Source: Oligoflexia bacterium (GTDB lineage: Bacteria; Bdellovibrionota_C; UBA2361; JAFLCA01). From it: a stretch of 39,570 nucleotides of DNA. The position numbers were made by a program, and so were the translations under genes. How positions within the stretch are numbered: the stretch's first letter is position 1; every line of letters begins with the position of its first letter. The DNA is taken from positions 1 through 39,570 of the forward strand of contig JAIBBV010000037.1 in the NCBI GenBank assembly GCA_019694465.1, written 5' to 3'. A model generated the notes under the pieces. The model ran no database searches and was not told the origin of the DNA. It saw only the letters and a list, made by a program, of their open reading frames with translations. Shown here piece by piece: positions 25,315-33,969 of this stretch.

Positions 25315-25697
25315 AAAAGAAGTATGAGACGATAGTAATTTTTGGCCAGTCTTTGTCGGAGACTGCTATAAAGGACGAGCTAAAAAAGATCGAGAAGATC
25401 CTTGAGCCGTTCAAGTTGCAGGACTACAAGGTTGACCAGTGGGGGCGCAAGCAGATTGCTTACCCTGTTAAGAAGCAGAGCGTTGGTACTTTTGTGTGCC
25501 TTACTTATGCTACAGAGCAACATGATGCTCCAAATACCTTAAGCAGTTATTTGCGAATTTCGGATGCCGTACTCAAATTTCAAACCCATGTGACAAGCAA
25601 TCGCGTGCGTAAGGTTAAGACTAATCCTAAGCGCAAGCCGAGCGTTATGCAGGTTGGGGATGATGAATTCGCTGACGCTGCTGCCAGTGATTTCTAG
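25311..25697 (+). CDS. rpsF: Ribosomal protein bS6
   Basis: Small-subunit protein that pairs with bS18 on 16S rRNA. KKKYETIVIFGQSLSE, then DYKVDQWGRKQIAYPVKKQSVG is the typical bS6 core. The tail is basic (RKVKTNPKRKPSV), then acidic. Starts inside pth by ATGA. The usual next gene, rpsR (bS18), is not here: only 36 bases separate rpsF from rplI. Length 128 is normal. Confidence 0.93.
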   Translation: MKKKYETIVIFGQSLSETAIKDELKKIEKILEPFKLQDYKVDQWGRKQIAYPVKKQSVGTFVCLTYATEQHDAPNTLSSYLRISDAVLKFQTHVTSNRVRKVKTNPKRKPSVMQVGDDEFADAAASDF

Positions 25698-25733
25698 TTC
25701 AGTAGCCGTGAATAGCAAGTAAGGAGTTTATCC

Positions 25734-26303
25734 ATGGAAGTTATATTGCAGGAAAATTATCCCTCTCTCGGTTACGTAGGTGATCGAGTTTCTGTCAAGG
25801 GCGGCTTCGCGCGCAATTTTTTAATTCCGCGCGGTATTGCAGTTGAGGCCTCGATGCGCAATGAGCGTCTGCTTAAGCATAGGCTTCAGCACATTATTGC
25901 CAAGCGCATTCGTATGCGTAGTGAGGCAGAGGCCTTTGCTAAGCAACTTGGCGAAACGCGACTTGAGTTTACATTGAAGATGAGCGACGGAGGCAAGAGC
26001 TTCGGGGCGATTACCTCGCGCGATGTCGAGGCCGGACTCAAAGCTAAGGGCATTGAAGTCGATCGACGCCAAATTCGCTTGACCGAGACCCTTCGTAAGG
26101 CTGGCGACTATCAAGTTGCAGTTAAGCTACACGCGGAAGTCTCCGCCATGGTGCCAGTTAAGTTGATTGCTGAAATTAACGAGCCAAAAGCGGCTAAAGA
26201 TGGAGGCAAGGAGCTTAAGAAGGGCAAAGGGCGCCGTAGTGCCAAGAAGACAGAAGGCGAAGAGGCAGCTCCAGCAGCTGAGACGCCTGCTGATACAGAG
26301 TAG
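25734..26303 (+). CDS. rplI: Ribosomal protein bL9
   Basis: Large-subunit protein at the base of the L1 stalk. The N-terminal domain MEVILQENYPSLGYVGDRV and the ARNFLIPRGIAVEA motif are diagnostic; the C-terminal domain is in FGAITSRDVEAGLKAKGIEV and LRKAGDYQVAVKLHAEVSA. A 40-residue Lys/Glu/Ala tail (AAKDGGKELKKGKGRRSAKK) makes it 189 residues against about 150 in most bacteria. AAGGAG lies before the ATG. It ends the translation operon; no clear terminator is visible in the next 200 bases. Confidence 0.95.
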   Translation: MEVILQENYPSLGYVGDRVSVKGGFARNFLIPRGIAVEASMRNERLLKHRLQHIIAKRIRMRSEAEAFAKQLGETRLEFTLKMSDGGKSFGAITSRDVEAGLKAKGIEVDRRQIRLTETLRKAGDYQVAVKLHAEVSAMVPVKLIAEINEPKAAKDGGKELKKGKGRRSAKKTEGEEAAPAAETPADTE

Positions 26304-26516
26304 CTTAGCGCTTGTCCTTACCACTTACAGTGCATTAAATTGACTGTGTGCTTGCGCGGGAAAGCCTTAGGGGCAAGGGCGGTATACGTCTAGCGTTTAG
26401 CTAGCTGTCAGTGCGCATTTATACTGGGCTAGGCCGGCTCGCGTGCCTTAGGTTCGTGTTCAATCAAGCTGGCTCGAGAGAGCTGTTGGAAATGGGCCCC
26501 TTAGGGAGCTGTAATA

Positions 26517-27377
26517 ATGCAGGGTGCCACACGCGTAATATCCAGGAACTCATTATTCGCTGCCATTCTGGTCGGCTTGTATGTGCTTTCCTTCAGTCTC
26601 CCCTTCGTCCTCACTTTTCGTGTCAGTGATTTATTTTCTAGCCGGCCGACCCCTCGCTTTGATGAGGAGGCGCTCTTTCCTGAAGCTACTCCAATTTCGA
26701 GTCAGGGTATGTTTCTTGAGGCCCAGGCGCTCGAAGCCGCCAACCCAGCCACCGGCAAGGACTTTGTATTCTTTTTCTGGGCTAGACTGTCCCGCCTCCC
26801 CAGAAATTCGGAGAAATTGCTGTTGGCGGCAAAGAGCCAACTATTTGCTGACAAGCAAGACGGATACGTAATCGGCCTCTCCCGTGATGGCGACTTGCTG
26901 CGCCCCATAGTTTATTGGGGGAATGAGCAAGCTGGCCGTTGGTACCAATTTGCTCCAATAGATATTTATCAAGGCCAGTGGGTCCTGCTGGCGCTAACTT
27001 TTGCATCAGCAGATGGAGTTTTAGGTTTGCACGCTGTTGATTATGATCCGCGTGGTGCTGTGCAAGTGCATGTCCTAGGTGGCTACGAAGTTGAATCACA
27101 TCAAGTCGCCAGCTCCAGTGCGAGTCTTAAAATGGGCGCTTGGGGTGCTAACCGTTTTCGCGGTAAGTTCGGGCCGTTCGGTGTGTTCTCTGGTGACGAC
27201 GTGTTGGAGGATTTTAAGGCTGGGCTCAAGGAATATGCACGACACCCGTATGAGCTACTGTCTCAGTATAAAAAGAACGCTAGATTGTGGGCGCCTACCT
27301 CCCGGAACGATCTTGGTCCAACACAGGCCAAGCTCGAGTTAGTAAGTCCGTCGCGTAGGACGAATCAGGAGCAATAG
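26517..27377 (+). CDS. Membrane-anchored LamG/concanavalin-like domain protein
   Basis: 286 residues. One membrane helix at about 12-34 (SLFAAILVGLYVLSFSLPFVL), then a periplasmic region. Residues about 80-225 look like a LamG/concanavalin A-like sandwich: KDFVFFFWARLSRLPRNSEKLL, GYVIGLSRDGDLLRPIVYWG, YQGQWVLLALTFASADGVLGLHAV and ANRFRGKFGPFGVFSGDD. Such domains bind sugars or proteins, but the match is by fold pattern only and no catalytic residues are evident. GGGAG precedes the ATG by 8 bases. It stands alone, 213 bases after rplI; I see no functional partner. Confidence 0.6.
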   Translation: MQGATRVISRNSLFAAILVGLYVLSFSLPFVLTFRVSDLFSSRPTPRFDEEALFPEATPISSQGMFLEAQALEAANPATGKDFVFFFWARLSRLPRNSEKLLLAAKSQLFADKQDGYVIGLSRDGDLLRPIVYWGNEQAGRWYQFAPIDIYQGQWVLLALTFASADGVLGLHAVDYDPRGAVQVHVLGGYEVESHQVASSSASLKMGAWGANRFRGKFGPFGVFSGDDVLEDFKAGLKEYARHPYELLSQYKKNARLWAPTSRNDLGPTQAKLELVSPSRRTNQEQ

Positions 27378-27579
27378 CGGTAAGTATTTGCATTACTTTT
27401 CTTGGTCGCATCCGGCTGCGGTATGGCCTTGGCCCCGCGCTTTATGAAATATTCAGTATTATCAATTGGTTGTGGGCTTGATATTGAGCGCTCAGTTTTC
27501 CTGAAAGCTTGTCCAGAATTTCCCCATAACGATAGTAAGGTGGAAGTTATTTTCTAACCAGCTCAGGAGCTTTGGACTC

Positions 27580-28353
27580 ATGTCTAAAAGGAACGCGTCG
27601 CCCGCTTCGCTGAGCAAAGACCCAGCACGTGCCATAAGAGTTCATTTAACTTTGGCCTTCGATGATGTGCATTGGGCGCAGGTGTTAGACTTATTAATGC
27701 GGCGCTATCATATGAGCTTCGCACAGGCGAATGCGCTGATTGTTTCGTTTTCACGCAGGTTCCGGACAGTCTGCCACTTGTCCTGGTTTGCTCGTTCGGC
27801 TCTTTCTGGCCACGATAACATTCTTATAGCAACTGTTTGTGAGTGCCATGGCGCAGATAGCATCGCCTTGATTGGAACTCGTCAATTGCGAGTTGGTCCA
27901 TTGTGTCTGAATTATCAGCAGAATATCCGCTTTAGTCCCTCTTTCAGGCGGCGCGAAGTAATAGCGGCTGGGAGTCAGTGTGCTGCAGTAACTCTTTCGT
28001 TGATGGGCCACCGTGTAAGGATTGAAACTCTGAGTGCGGTGCTGACTTTATATGTATTGTTGTCGGCGGTCGCAGCCATTTCAGCCGCTTTATTTCTAGG
28101 GGCTCTCTTGTACAGCGTTGCTGTGTTTTTGGTGTTTCTTGATGAGCCAACTTCGCTTGCTAGTACTGCCACTCGCAATGGACCGATTGGTTTAGCGCTA
28201 TTGTGTTTTTTGGTTGCGATAGCGGGATTCTGTGGTCGAGCACTCTTCAACATTTGCGCCCTAGCGCGCAAGCAGTTTCGCCACGTAACACGCTGTGGTC
28301 CGCAGGAAGATGGCCGCTCGGCAATTGAGCAGCCTGGTCAAAATTTGCATTAA
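27580..28353 (+). CDS. Hypothetical membrane protein
   Basis: 257 residues, not recognised. The soluble N-terminal half is basic (PARAIRVHLTLAFDDVHWAQ, YHMSFAQANALIVSFSRRFR). Two strongly hydrophobic segments lie at about 153-185 (LYVLLSAVAAISAALFLGAL and on) and about 205-225 (IGLALLCFLVAIAGFCG), followed by a basic tail, so both ends probably face the cytoplasm. AGGAG is about 12 bases before the ATG, rather far. The frame is long enough and in step with its neighbours to be real, but no conserved motif supports it. Confidence 0.5.
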   Translation: MSKRNASPASLSKDPARAIRVHLTLAFDDVHWAQVLDLLMRRYHMSFAQANALIVSFSRRFRTVCHLSWFARSALSGHDNILIATVCECHGADSIALIGTRQLRVGPLCLNYQQNIRFSPSFRRREVIAAGSQCAAVTLSLMGHRVRIETLSAVLTLYVLLSAVAAISAALFLGALLYSVAVFLVFLDEPTSLASTATRNGPIGLALLCFLVAIAGFCGRALFNICALARKQFRHVTRCGPQEDGRSAIEQPGQNLH

Positions 28354-28443
28354 GTTGTGGACAGCCCAGCTATACATTTGCGCTTGAGTATTCGCCATAA
28401 GCTGCCGAATAAGATAAGTGAAATTGTGTTGTAATGGGGTTAA

Positions 28444-28848
28444 ATGAGGGGGGAGTTGGCACAGTGTCGCGTATTGATCGCTGACGATCTGGCGACTGTG
28501 CGCAAGGTTTTGCGAAAACTCCTCGCTGAGATTGGCCTCTCTCTGGTAGATGAAGCCAGCGATGGGGAGCAGGCACTTAAGAAAATTCAATCTGAACAGT
28601 TCGACTTGGTTATCTGCGACTGGGAAATGCCGCGGCTAACTGGTATCCAGCTTGTGCAGCAGCTTCGTGCTTTGCCCCAGTATGCAGCTTTGCCGTTTAT
28701 CCTCATAACGGCGCATAACACTAAGGAGGCTGTTATCCAAGCAGCCGAAGCAGGCGTTTCAATGTACATTTCTAAGCCATTTACTGTTGAGACGTTGCGT
28801 CAAAAAATACAGGCCAGTCTGGCAAAGCAAGAATCTAGCCAGCCCTAG
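28444..28848 (+). CDS. Single-domain (CheY-like) response regulator
   Basis: 134 residues, a receiver and nothing else. The acidic pair is D14/D15 (VLIADDLATVRK), the phospho-acceptor is D59 (LVICDWEMP), and the switch residues are T89 (ILITAHNT) and K111 (ISKPFT). These positions match active CheY-type receivers. Without an output domain it should act by protein-protein contact or phosphotransfer. No kinase is adjacent; the hybrid kinase at 2297-3784 is a possible but unproven partner. Confidence 0.88.
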   Translation: MRGELAQCRVLIADDLATVRKVLRKLLAEIGLSLVDEASDGEQALKKIQSEQFDLVICDWEMPRLTGIQLVQQLRALPQYAALPFILITAHNTKEAVIQAAEAGVSMYISKPFTVETLRQKIQASLAKQESSQP

Positions 28849-28901
28849 AGGGTGTCCATAATCTCGCTTCGAGCTTAGGGACATGCTAAGCTGCTCCGGT
28901 C

Positions 28902-30149
28902 ATGGGCCGAGCATTCGACATTCCAATATATTACCGCTCATCTATTATTTCGACGCTTAAAGTAGCTCGTCGAACTGCCGATGCTCGCAAACGCGATCTG
29001 TCTCCATCGATTCTTGATTTGGGCCCAGTGCGATTCAAGATTGCGCGCCATTTCGGGTTTTGTTTTGGGGTAGAGAATGCGATTGAGATTGCCTACCGCG
29101 CTTTAGCAGAGAACCCAAGTAAGCGCGTATTTTTGCTATCAGAGATGATTCATAATCCGCTGGTTAATGATGACTTACAGAGTCGAGGGGTGCGGTTTTT
29201 ATTGTCCACCCAGGGCGAGCAGTTGATTCCGTTTGAGGAGTTACGCCCCGATGATATTGTTATTGTCCCGGCTTTTGGTACCACTCGCGAGTTGTTTGAT
29301 CGCCTAGCAAACTTAGGCATCAATCCAGCGCTTTATAATGCCACCTGTCCGTTTGTGGAAAAGGTGTGGAAGCGTGCGGACCAATTGGGGGAGCGTGGGT
29401 ACAGCGTAGTAATTCATGGCAAGCACTATCACGAAGAAACTCGCGCAACATTTTCTCATGCCAGACAGGCAGCTCCCGCTTTGGTAATCCGAGATATGCA
29501 GGAGGCGCAGCTATTGGCGCGCTACATTAAGGGCGAGTTGCCCATGGATAGCTTTGCGCGGGACTTTCTTGGTCGTTATTCAGACGGATTTAATCCAGTA
29601 CGCGATCTCAAAAAGATTGGAGTGGTCAACCAAACCACAATGCTTGCACATGAAACCCAAGCAATTGCAGATTACCTGCGTCAGGTAATGCTCTCGCACT
29701 ACCCATCTGATAAGCCGGAGGAGCATTTCGCAGACACTCGCGACACCTTATGCTACGCAACCTCCGAGAATCAGGATGCGATTCGGGCCTTGGTCTCAAG
29801 TGGAGGTGATTTGGCACTGGTTGTGGGTGGCTATAACTCATCCAATACGTTCCATTTGGCGAAGCTTTGTAGCGCCGGAGTGCGCACATACTACATAAAA
29901 GACGCCCATGAATTACTGGGACCACAGCATATTCGACATTATGATATTGCCCATAAGCAGGTTGTTGATAGTTTTGGTTGGCTTCCCTCCAGCGATGCGC
30001 CAGTAGATATTTTGGTAAGCGCTGGTGCTAGTTGTCCTGATGCCATCGTAGATGAAGTGCTCGAAAGGGTGATAAGCTTTTTTGCGAAAACTTCAGCGCT
30101 TGACTTGAGTCTGAAACAATTTGTGGCATCCCTAGGCGTAAGTGCTTAG
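28902..30149 (+). CDS. ispH: 4-hydroxy-3-methylbut-2-enyl diphosphate reductase, long form
   Basis: Last MEP-pathway enzyme, a [4Fe-4S] reductase giving IPP and DMAPP. Cluster ligands are C54 (FGFCFGVENA), C149 (NATCPFVEKVW) and C284 (DTLCYATSENQDA). Other conserved parts are HNPLVNDDL, IHGKHYHEET, KKIGVVNQTTMLA and VVGGYNSSNTFHL. At 415 residues it is much longer than the 310-residue E. coli form, and the insert (ARYIKGELPMDSFARDFLGR, DLKKIG) resembles the cyanobacterial/plant-type long IspH. The first 40 residues, before GPVRFKIARH, are not conserved, so a later start is possible. It follows the response regulator by 53 bases. Confidence 0.93.
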   Translation: MGRAFDIPIYYRSSIISTLKVARRTADARKRDLSPSILDLGPVRFKIARHFGFCFGVENAIEIAYRALAENPSKRVFLLSEMIHNPLVNDDLQSRGVRFLLSTQGEQLIPFEELRPDDIVIVPAFGTTRELFDRLANLGINPALYNATCPFVEKVWKRADQLGERGYSVVIHGKHYHEETRATFSHARQAAPALVIRDMQEAQLLARYIKGELPMDSFARDFLGRYSDGFNPVRDLKKIGVVNQTTMLAHETQAIADYLRQVMLSHYPSDKPEEHFADTRDTLCYATSENQDAIRALVSSGGDLALVVGGYNSSNTFHLAKLCSAGVRTYYIKDAHELLGPQHIRHYDIAHKQVVDSFGWLPSSDAPVDILVSAGASCPDAIVDEVLERVISFFAKTSALDLSLKQFVASLGVSA

Positions 30150-30235
30150 CTAGTAGTGCGGAGAGCTCGATGTCGCACTTGTTCTCGCGATGATCTGTCG
30201 CAGATCTGTAAACGATGTATGTCGTGGTTCCTTAG

Positions 30236-30316
30236 AAACCACAGAGCGCACAGAGTTCACAGAGGATGGCAAGAGCCCTAGATCCCTAACCTCTGTGCGC
30301 TCTGTGGTTTTTTATT
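30236..30316 (+). repeat. Perfect 20-bp inverted repeat with T-tract; CACAGAG dispersed-repeat type, probable terminator
   Basis: The left arm (30236-30255, AAACCACAGAGCGCACAGAG) is exactly complementary to the right arm (30291-30310), and TTTATT follows. The loop is 35 bases. CACAGAG recurs three times at 9-base spacing in the left half. This ends 167 bases after ispH, so it may end that transcript. It looks like the short CACAGAG palindromes found scattered in many environmental bacterial genomes. Confidence 0.75.
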
Positions 30317-30779
30317 AGCTACATTAATTCTGACGCTGTCTGTCAGATCGAATAGCGACTATTGCAGATGAGCACTACCGGACATCGCGAGTCGACTTGC
30401 GCGCAGTGGAAGGCTACGAGGTCATCTCCTTCAAACTGGAAAGCGTAGACACGTCTATCCGCACACCCTGTTCTCACACCTCCTCGATATCCTTGGCTTT
30501 CCTAGTCAATATGGAATCCCATCTACTAATATTTCTTAGCTTGGTCTACGAAAAATTGTGCGTCCTTGCCTTTAGTCGCCGCGATGCAGGCCGATATCTA
30601 CCTATAGCGACAACCTAAATATTTGCGCTTTTATGGATATTTACTGGTTAATGTTGCTGCAAGAACTGTGATTTTAGCCGGGTGCCCCGATAGTGGGCGA
30701 ATCGACGGGCCAGGTAGGAAAAATTGACTGCCGCACAGCTCTGCTTGAGTTTTATGATCTTATTTGGGACGACCCGTGT
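30317..30779. other. Gap between the inverted repeat and the pilin gene
   Basis: 463 bases with no gene I can support. A 73-codon plus-strand frame at 30397-30618 has no ribosome binding site or recognisable motif. The pilin promoter should lie in the last 150 bases, but no clear promoter could be read. The pilin frame is also open upstream to 30693. Confidence 0.5.
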
Positions 30780-31262
30780 ATGCGCGATAACATGCATGCC
30801 ATAGCTCAGCGCTGGCATCGCCACGAAGGCGGCTTCACGTTAATTGAGCTGCTTACAATCATTGCGATAATCGGGGTATTAGGCGGGCTTGGTTTGGCTT
30901 CTTTCAAGGTATACCGTAGTGACGCCGCTTATAGTGTTACCGAATCCACCTTGCGTAACGCGAGGAACTCAGTCGAGGCGAGCGTGAACAATCCGGATGT
31001 GGTGCAGATTCCGGTAGCGCTGGTTTCACAGAACGTTCCAGGTGAGCCGCAGGATGCCTCCGCTCATTCTTATCTTCCGGCTTTTATGATTCCAAAAAAT
31101 GTTAAGGTAAGCGTGTTCTACGACCCATCCTGTAGTACAGCGGCTTGTCAGTCCGATATGCTTGAAGTCTCACATTGCTTCGCCAATGAGTATACGCGTT
31201 GGGTGCGCTTGGGCGATGGCTCTGATTTCCTGCTTGAGCACCTTGCTGGTGGTGGTTGCTAG
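30780..31262 (+). CDS. Type IV pilin-like protein
   Basis: Prepilin with class III signal: after a basic leader ending RHEGG comes FTLIELLTIIAIIGVLGGLG, with Glu at +5, the classic pilin N-methylation and helix motif. The mature protein is about 142 residues. Cys pairs near PSCSTAACQ and SHCF may form a disulfide loop. I chose the ATG at 30780 (18-residue leader); the frame is open to 30693, which would give an unusually long leader of 47 residues. Ribosome binding site is weak in both cases. No pilin assembly genes are nearby, so it is a minor or orphan pilin. Confidence 0.82.
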   Translation: MRDNMHAIAQRWHRHEGGFTLIELLTIIAIIGVLGGLGLASFKVYRSDAAYSVTESTLRNARNSVEASVNNPDVVQIPVALVSQNVPGEPQDASAHSYLPAFMIPKNVKVSVFYDPSCSTAACQSDMLEVSHCFANEYTRWVRLGDGSDFLLEHLAGGGC

Positions 31263-31480
31263 CTTTGTAGCGCTTATAATGGCTCTACCTAAGTGCCGTA
31301 CAGACTTACTTTCCTTGTCGTTGGGGCCATAGGCAATCCGTACCAAGCAGTGCAGTCCAAAGATTTGCCGGTCAAATTGACTTTGCCAATCGTATAGGAA
31401 GGTTCTACCACCGGAGTCGATTTGGAGCTAAGATCCAAGCCCGCGCCGGTGCTTTTGGCTGGCAATGAATAGGGGTTAAT

Positions 31481-32485
31481 ATGAAGCGATATGATGTATG
31501 CGGAATTGGTAATGGCTTGGTAGATATCCTGGTGCAAGTTGACGAACAGACATTTGCACGTCTCGGTTTCGAAAAGGGTTCTAATCAGATCTCGGACGAG
31601 AAAGAACAAAAGAGAATTCTTGAGATCTTGGGAGCCTCCCGCGCCGTTATGGCCAGTGGCGGTTCGGTCGCTAACTCGATCGTTGCTATTTCGCAACTGC
31701 AGGGGCGCGCAGCCTATATCTCTTCGCTTGGAGATGATCGCTATGGCTTGCATTTTGAGAATGAATTTCGCCAATTCGGTATTGAATTGGCAAACCATTT
31801 GTCCTTGGGGCAGATGACCGGTACGGTTGCTGTTGCCATCACCCCGGATGGCGAGCGTACTATGAGATTTTTTCTAGGCGCAGCGGCCTGTCTTGGTCCA
31901 CAGCATGTTAATGAGGAAGTCATTGCCCAGTCCAAGTACCTGTTTGTTGAGGGCTACCTGTTTGCAAACCCAGCTTCTTCGCAAGAGGCTGTACGAATGG
32001 CCACTAAGGTTGCGCGTAGTAGTGACTGTCGCGTGGCACTAACATTGTCTGAGCCATGGGTTATTCAAAATTTCGGTACAGCGATCAGAGAATTATTGCC
32101 AGCAGTGGATTTACTATTTGCGAATGAGGTTGAGGCTTGCACTGTCACTGGCGCCACAAATGTTGAAACTGCTTTTGAAAAGCTGCGTACTCTTGTGCCA
32201 GATGCAGTGGTCACGGCTGGTCCGCGCGGCGCCTTCGTGCGATTCGATGGTCAGGAAGCACTGGTCCCTGCTTTCCCGTGTCGTCCGGTTGACCTGACTG
32301 GAGCTGGTGACATGCTGGCTGGTGCCTTCCTATACGGTATCACGCATGGGTATTCCGCTCAGGAGTCCGCCCGTGCTGCATGCTATCTAGCGCGTGAGGT
32401 CATCACACGAGTTGGCCCGCGGCTTAGCTCAGGTGCTGCTGAGTACTGGAAGGAGGGCTTGGCGCAGTCTGCCCCAGGACGATGA
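31481..32485 (+). CDS. PfkB-family carbohydrate/nucleoside kinase (adenosine kinase-like)
   Basis: Ribokinase-fold sugar or nucleoside kinase. N-terminal GIGNGLVDILV and ASGGSVANSIVAISQL form the substrate-binding part; the second PfkB signature, PVDLTGAGDMLAGAFLYG, carries catalytic base D277 with the GAGD anion hole. Length 334 and the TRVGPRL ending resemble the adenosine-kinase-like group, but fructokinase or ribokinase cannot be excluded. A ribosome binding stretch AGGGG precedes the ATG. The stop overlaps the FapA gene by ATGA, so the two are probably translated together. Confidence 0.88.
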   Translation: MKRYDVCGIGNGLVDILVQVDEQTFARLGFEKGSNQISDEKEQKRILEILGASRAVMASGGSVANSIVAISQLQGRAAYISSLGDDRYGLHFENEFRQFGIELANHLSLGQMTGTVAVAITPDGERTMRFFLGAAACLGPQHVNEEVIAQSKYLFVEGYLFANPASSQEAVRMATKVARSSDCRVALTLSEPWVIQNFGTAIRELLPAVDLLFANEVEACTVTGATNVETAFEKLRTLVPDAVVTAGPRGAFVRFDGQEALVPAFPCRPVDLTGAGDMLAGAFLYGITHGYSAQESARAACYLAREVITRVGPRLSSGAAEYWKEGLAQSAPGR

Positions 32486-33969
32486 AAACAATTTTCGCCA
32501 AACAACAGGATTTGTTCGATTTGGTTGTCAAGCTTTCGCCTGACAAAATGAAGTTGTTCGTTGACATCGAACCCAAGGGTAATGTTGATGTTGAACGGGA
32601 CCGACTATGGTCACTGCTGATTGAAGCAGCGCCAAATGCACCGCTCAATGAGGATGTCGTTATTGATATTCTGCGTTGTTTGAAGCGTGGTGAAAAAGTA
32701 GCTGAGCGACGCATAGCCAAGGGTAAGCCGGTCGAGCCAGGGGCGGACGGAAAGGTCCTGCTATTGGTAAAGGATTTTAAGGGACAGGGGCAAGCTCAGG
32801 TTGATGAAAAAGGCTATGCTAAATTCAGTGAGCTGCATTTATTTGACAATATCGAAAAAGGCCAGCAAGTGGCGCGTGTGTACGAACCTAAGGCGGGCGC
32901 CGATGGTTATGATGCGCTTGGGGAGAAGATTATCGCGCCGATCGGTAAGCCTGCCCGATTGACTCTGGATGCTTCCGCTAAATTGCAGCCTGGCCCAAAA
33001 GGCGACTATCAGGTGGTGGTTGCGGAGACCTACGGCTATCTAAAGTACGAGTCTGGTAATCTAAAAATATGCGAAGAGCTAGTTGTTCCAGGAAATCTTG
33101 ACCTGCATTACGGCAGTATAAACTTTATTGGCTCAGTGCGTATCCAAGGCGATGTCGGGCCAGGTCTTTTTGTGCGTGGACGTACTGGGATAGAGATAGG
33201 GGGAGAGGTGCGCGAGGCGTCAATCTCATCAAGTGAAGGCTCAGTAGTAATTAAAGGCTTTGCCTTTGGTGGTGCCAGCGGAAAAATTTCAGCTGGTAAA
33301 GAATTTCGCGGGACTGTCGTTCATCAGCTCGAGGTTGAGGCACGGGAGGATATTTGGATTGAGCGCGAGGCGGCTGATGCTAGGTTACGTACACAGAAAC
33401 TACTACGTGCTGGCGGGGGCCGTATCACTGGTGGCGAGTTATTCATAGTTGCTGGCGGTGAGGTTAAGACTCTGGGAAATCCAGCGGGGGTAAAGACGGG
33501 TGTTAAGCTGTGCTCGGATATAGAAGCCACAGCAGAGTACACGGAGCTACTCGGCAAGCTCGCGCGACACGAATCTGCGCTTGAGCTTTTGAAACTTCAC
33601 TTGGGCCCTTTTGCTAGCAATCCAACGAAAGTAAAACTATTGGCTCCTCAGTATAAGAAGAAAATCGAGGAGTTGTTGAAGAAGCGTGATGACATTGAGC
33701 GAAGTAAAGCGCTTTTGTTGGAGCGACAGCGAGGCCTATTGGGATCAGCCAAGGCAGCGGAAGGAGTGCGTGTTAATGTGCTCGAAGCAGCTCATCCTGG
33801 AGTCAAGTTTGAGCTAGGCGACAGAGTGCTTGAACTTAAAGACGCTTTAACTGGACCTGTGTCTGTAGTCTACAATGTTGGCGCGGAGAAATTTGAGGTA
33901 GTTACGCTTCAGGCCTTCGAGAAACCGGTCGAAAATACTAAGGGAGATAAGCATGGGAAAAAGAAATGA
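32482..33969 (+). CDS. FapA (DUF342) family protein
   Basis: 495 residues. An N-terminal all-helical/beta part includes the typical GKPVEPGADGKVLLL and DGYDALGEKI turns of the DUF342 family. The middle is a beta-helix with repeats such as GSVRIQGDVGPG, GGEVREASISSSEGSVVIKG, KEFRGTVVHQLEVEAREDIWI. A coiled coil follows at about 385-420 (PQYKKKIEELLKKRDDIERS) and a basic tail closes. Family members are cytoplasmic or membrane-associated; no biochemical activity is firmly known. Overlaps the kinase by 4 bases and the CBS gene by 17, suggesting a three-gene operon whose function is open. Confidence 0.8.
   Translation: MKTIFAKQQDLFDLVVKLSPDKMKLFVDIEPKGNVDVERDRLWSLLIEAAPNAPLNEDVVIDILRCLKRGEKVAERRIAKGKPVEPGADGKVLLLVKDFKGQGQAQVDEKGYAKFSELHLFDNIEKGQQVARVYEPKAGADGYDALGEKIIAPIGKPARLTLDASAKLQPGPKGDYQVVVAETYGYLKYESGNLKICEELVVPGNLDLHYGSINFIGSVRIQGDVGPGLFVRGRTGIEIGGEVREASISSSEGSVVIKGFAFGGASGKISAGKEFRGTVVHQLEVEAREDIWIEREAADARLRTQKLLRAGGGRITGGELFIVAGGEVKTLGNPAGVKTGVKLCSDIEATAEYTELLGKLARHESALELLKLHLGPFASNPTKVKLLAPQYKKKIEELLKKRDDIERSKALLLERQRGLLGSAKAAEGVRVNVLEAAHPGVKFELGDRVLELKDALTGPVSVVYNVGAEKFEVVTLQAFEKPVENTKGDKHGKKK

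Noticed and set aside
27423..27557. A 44-residue plus-strand frame (MALAPRFMKYSVLS)
   Set aside because: No ribosome binding site and no recognisable motif; chance open frames of this size are common.
30397..30618. A 73-codon plus-strand frame after the inverted repeat
   Set aside because: No ribosome binding site, unusual composition and no motif; likely chance.
31289..31798. A 169-codon minus-strand frame after the pilin gene
   Set aside because: Most of it is antisense to the kinase gene at 31481 and its only starts lie there. The end is somewhat protein-like, but nothing supports expression.
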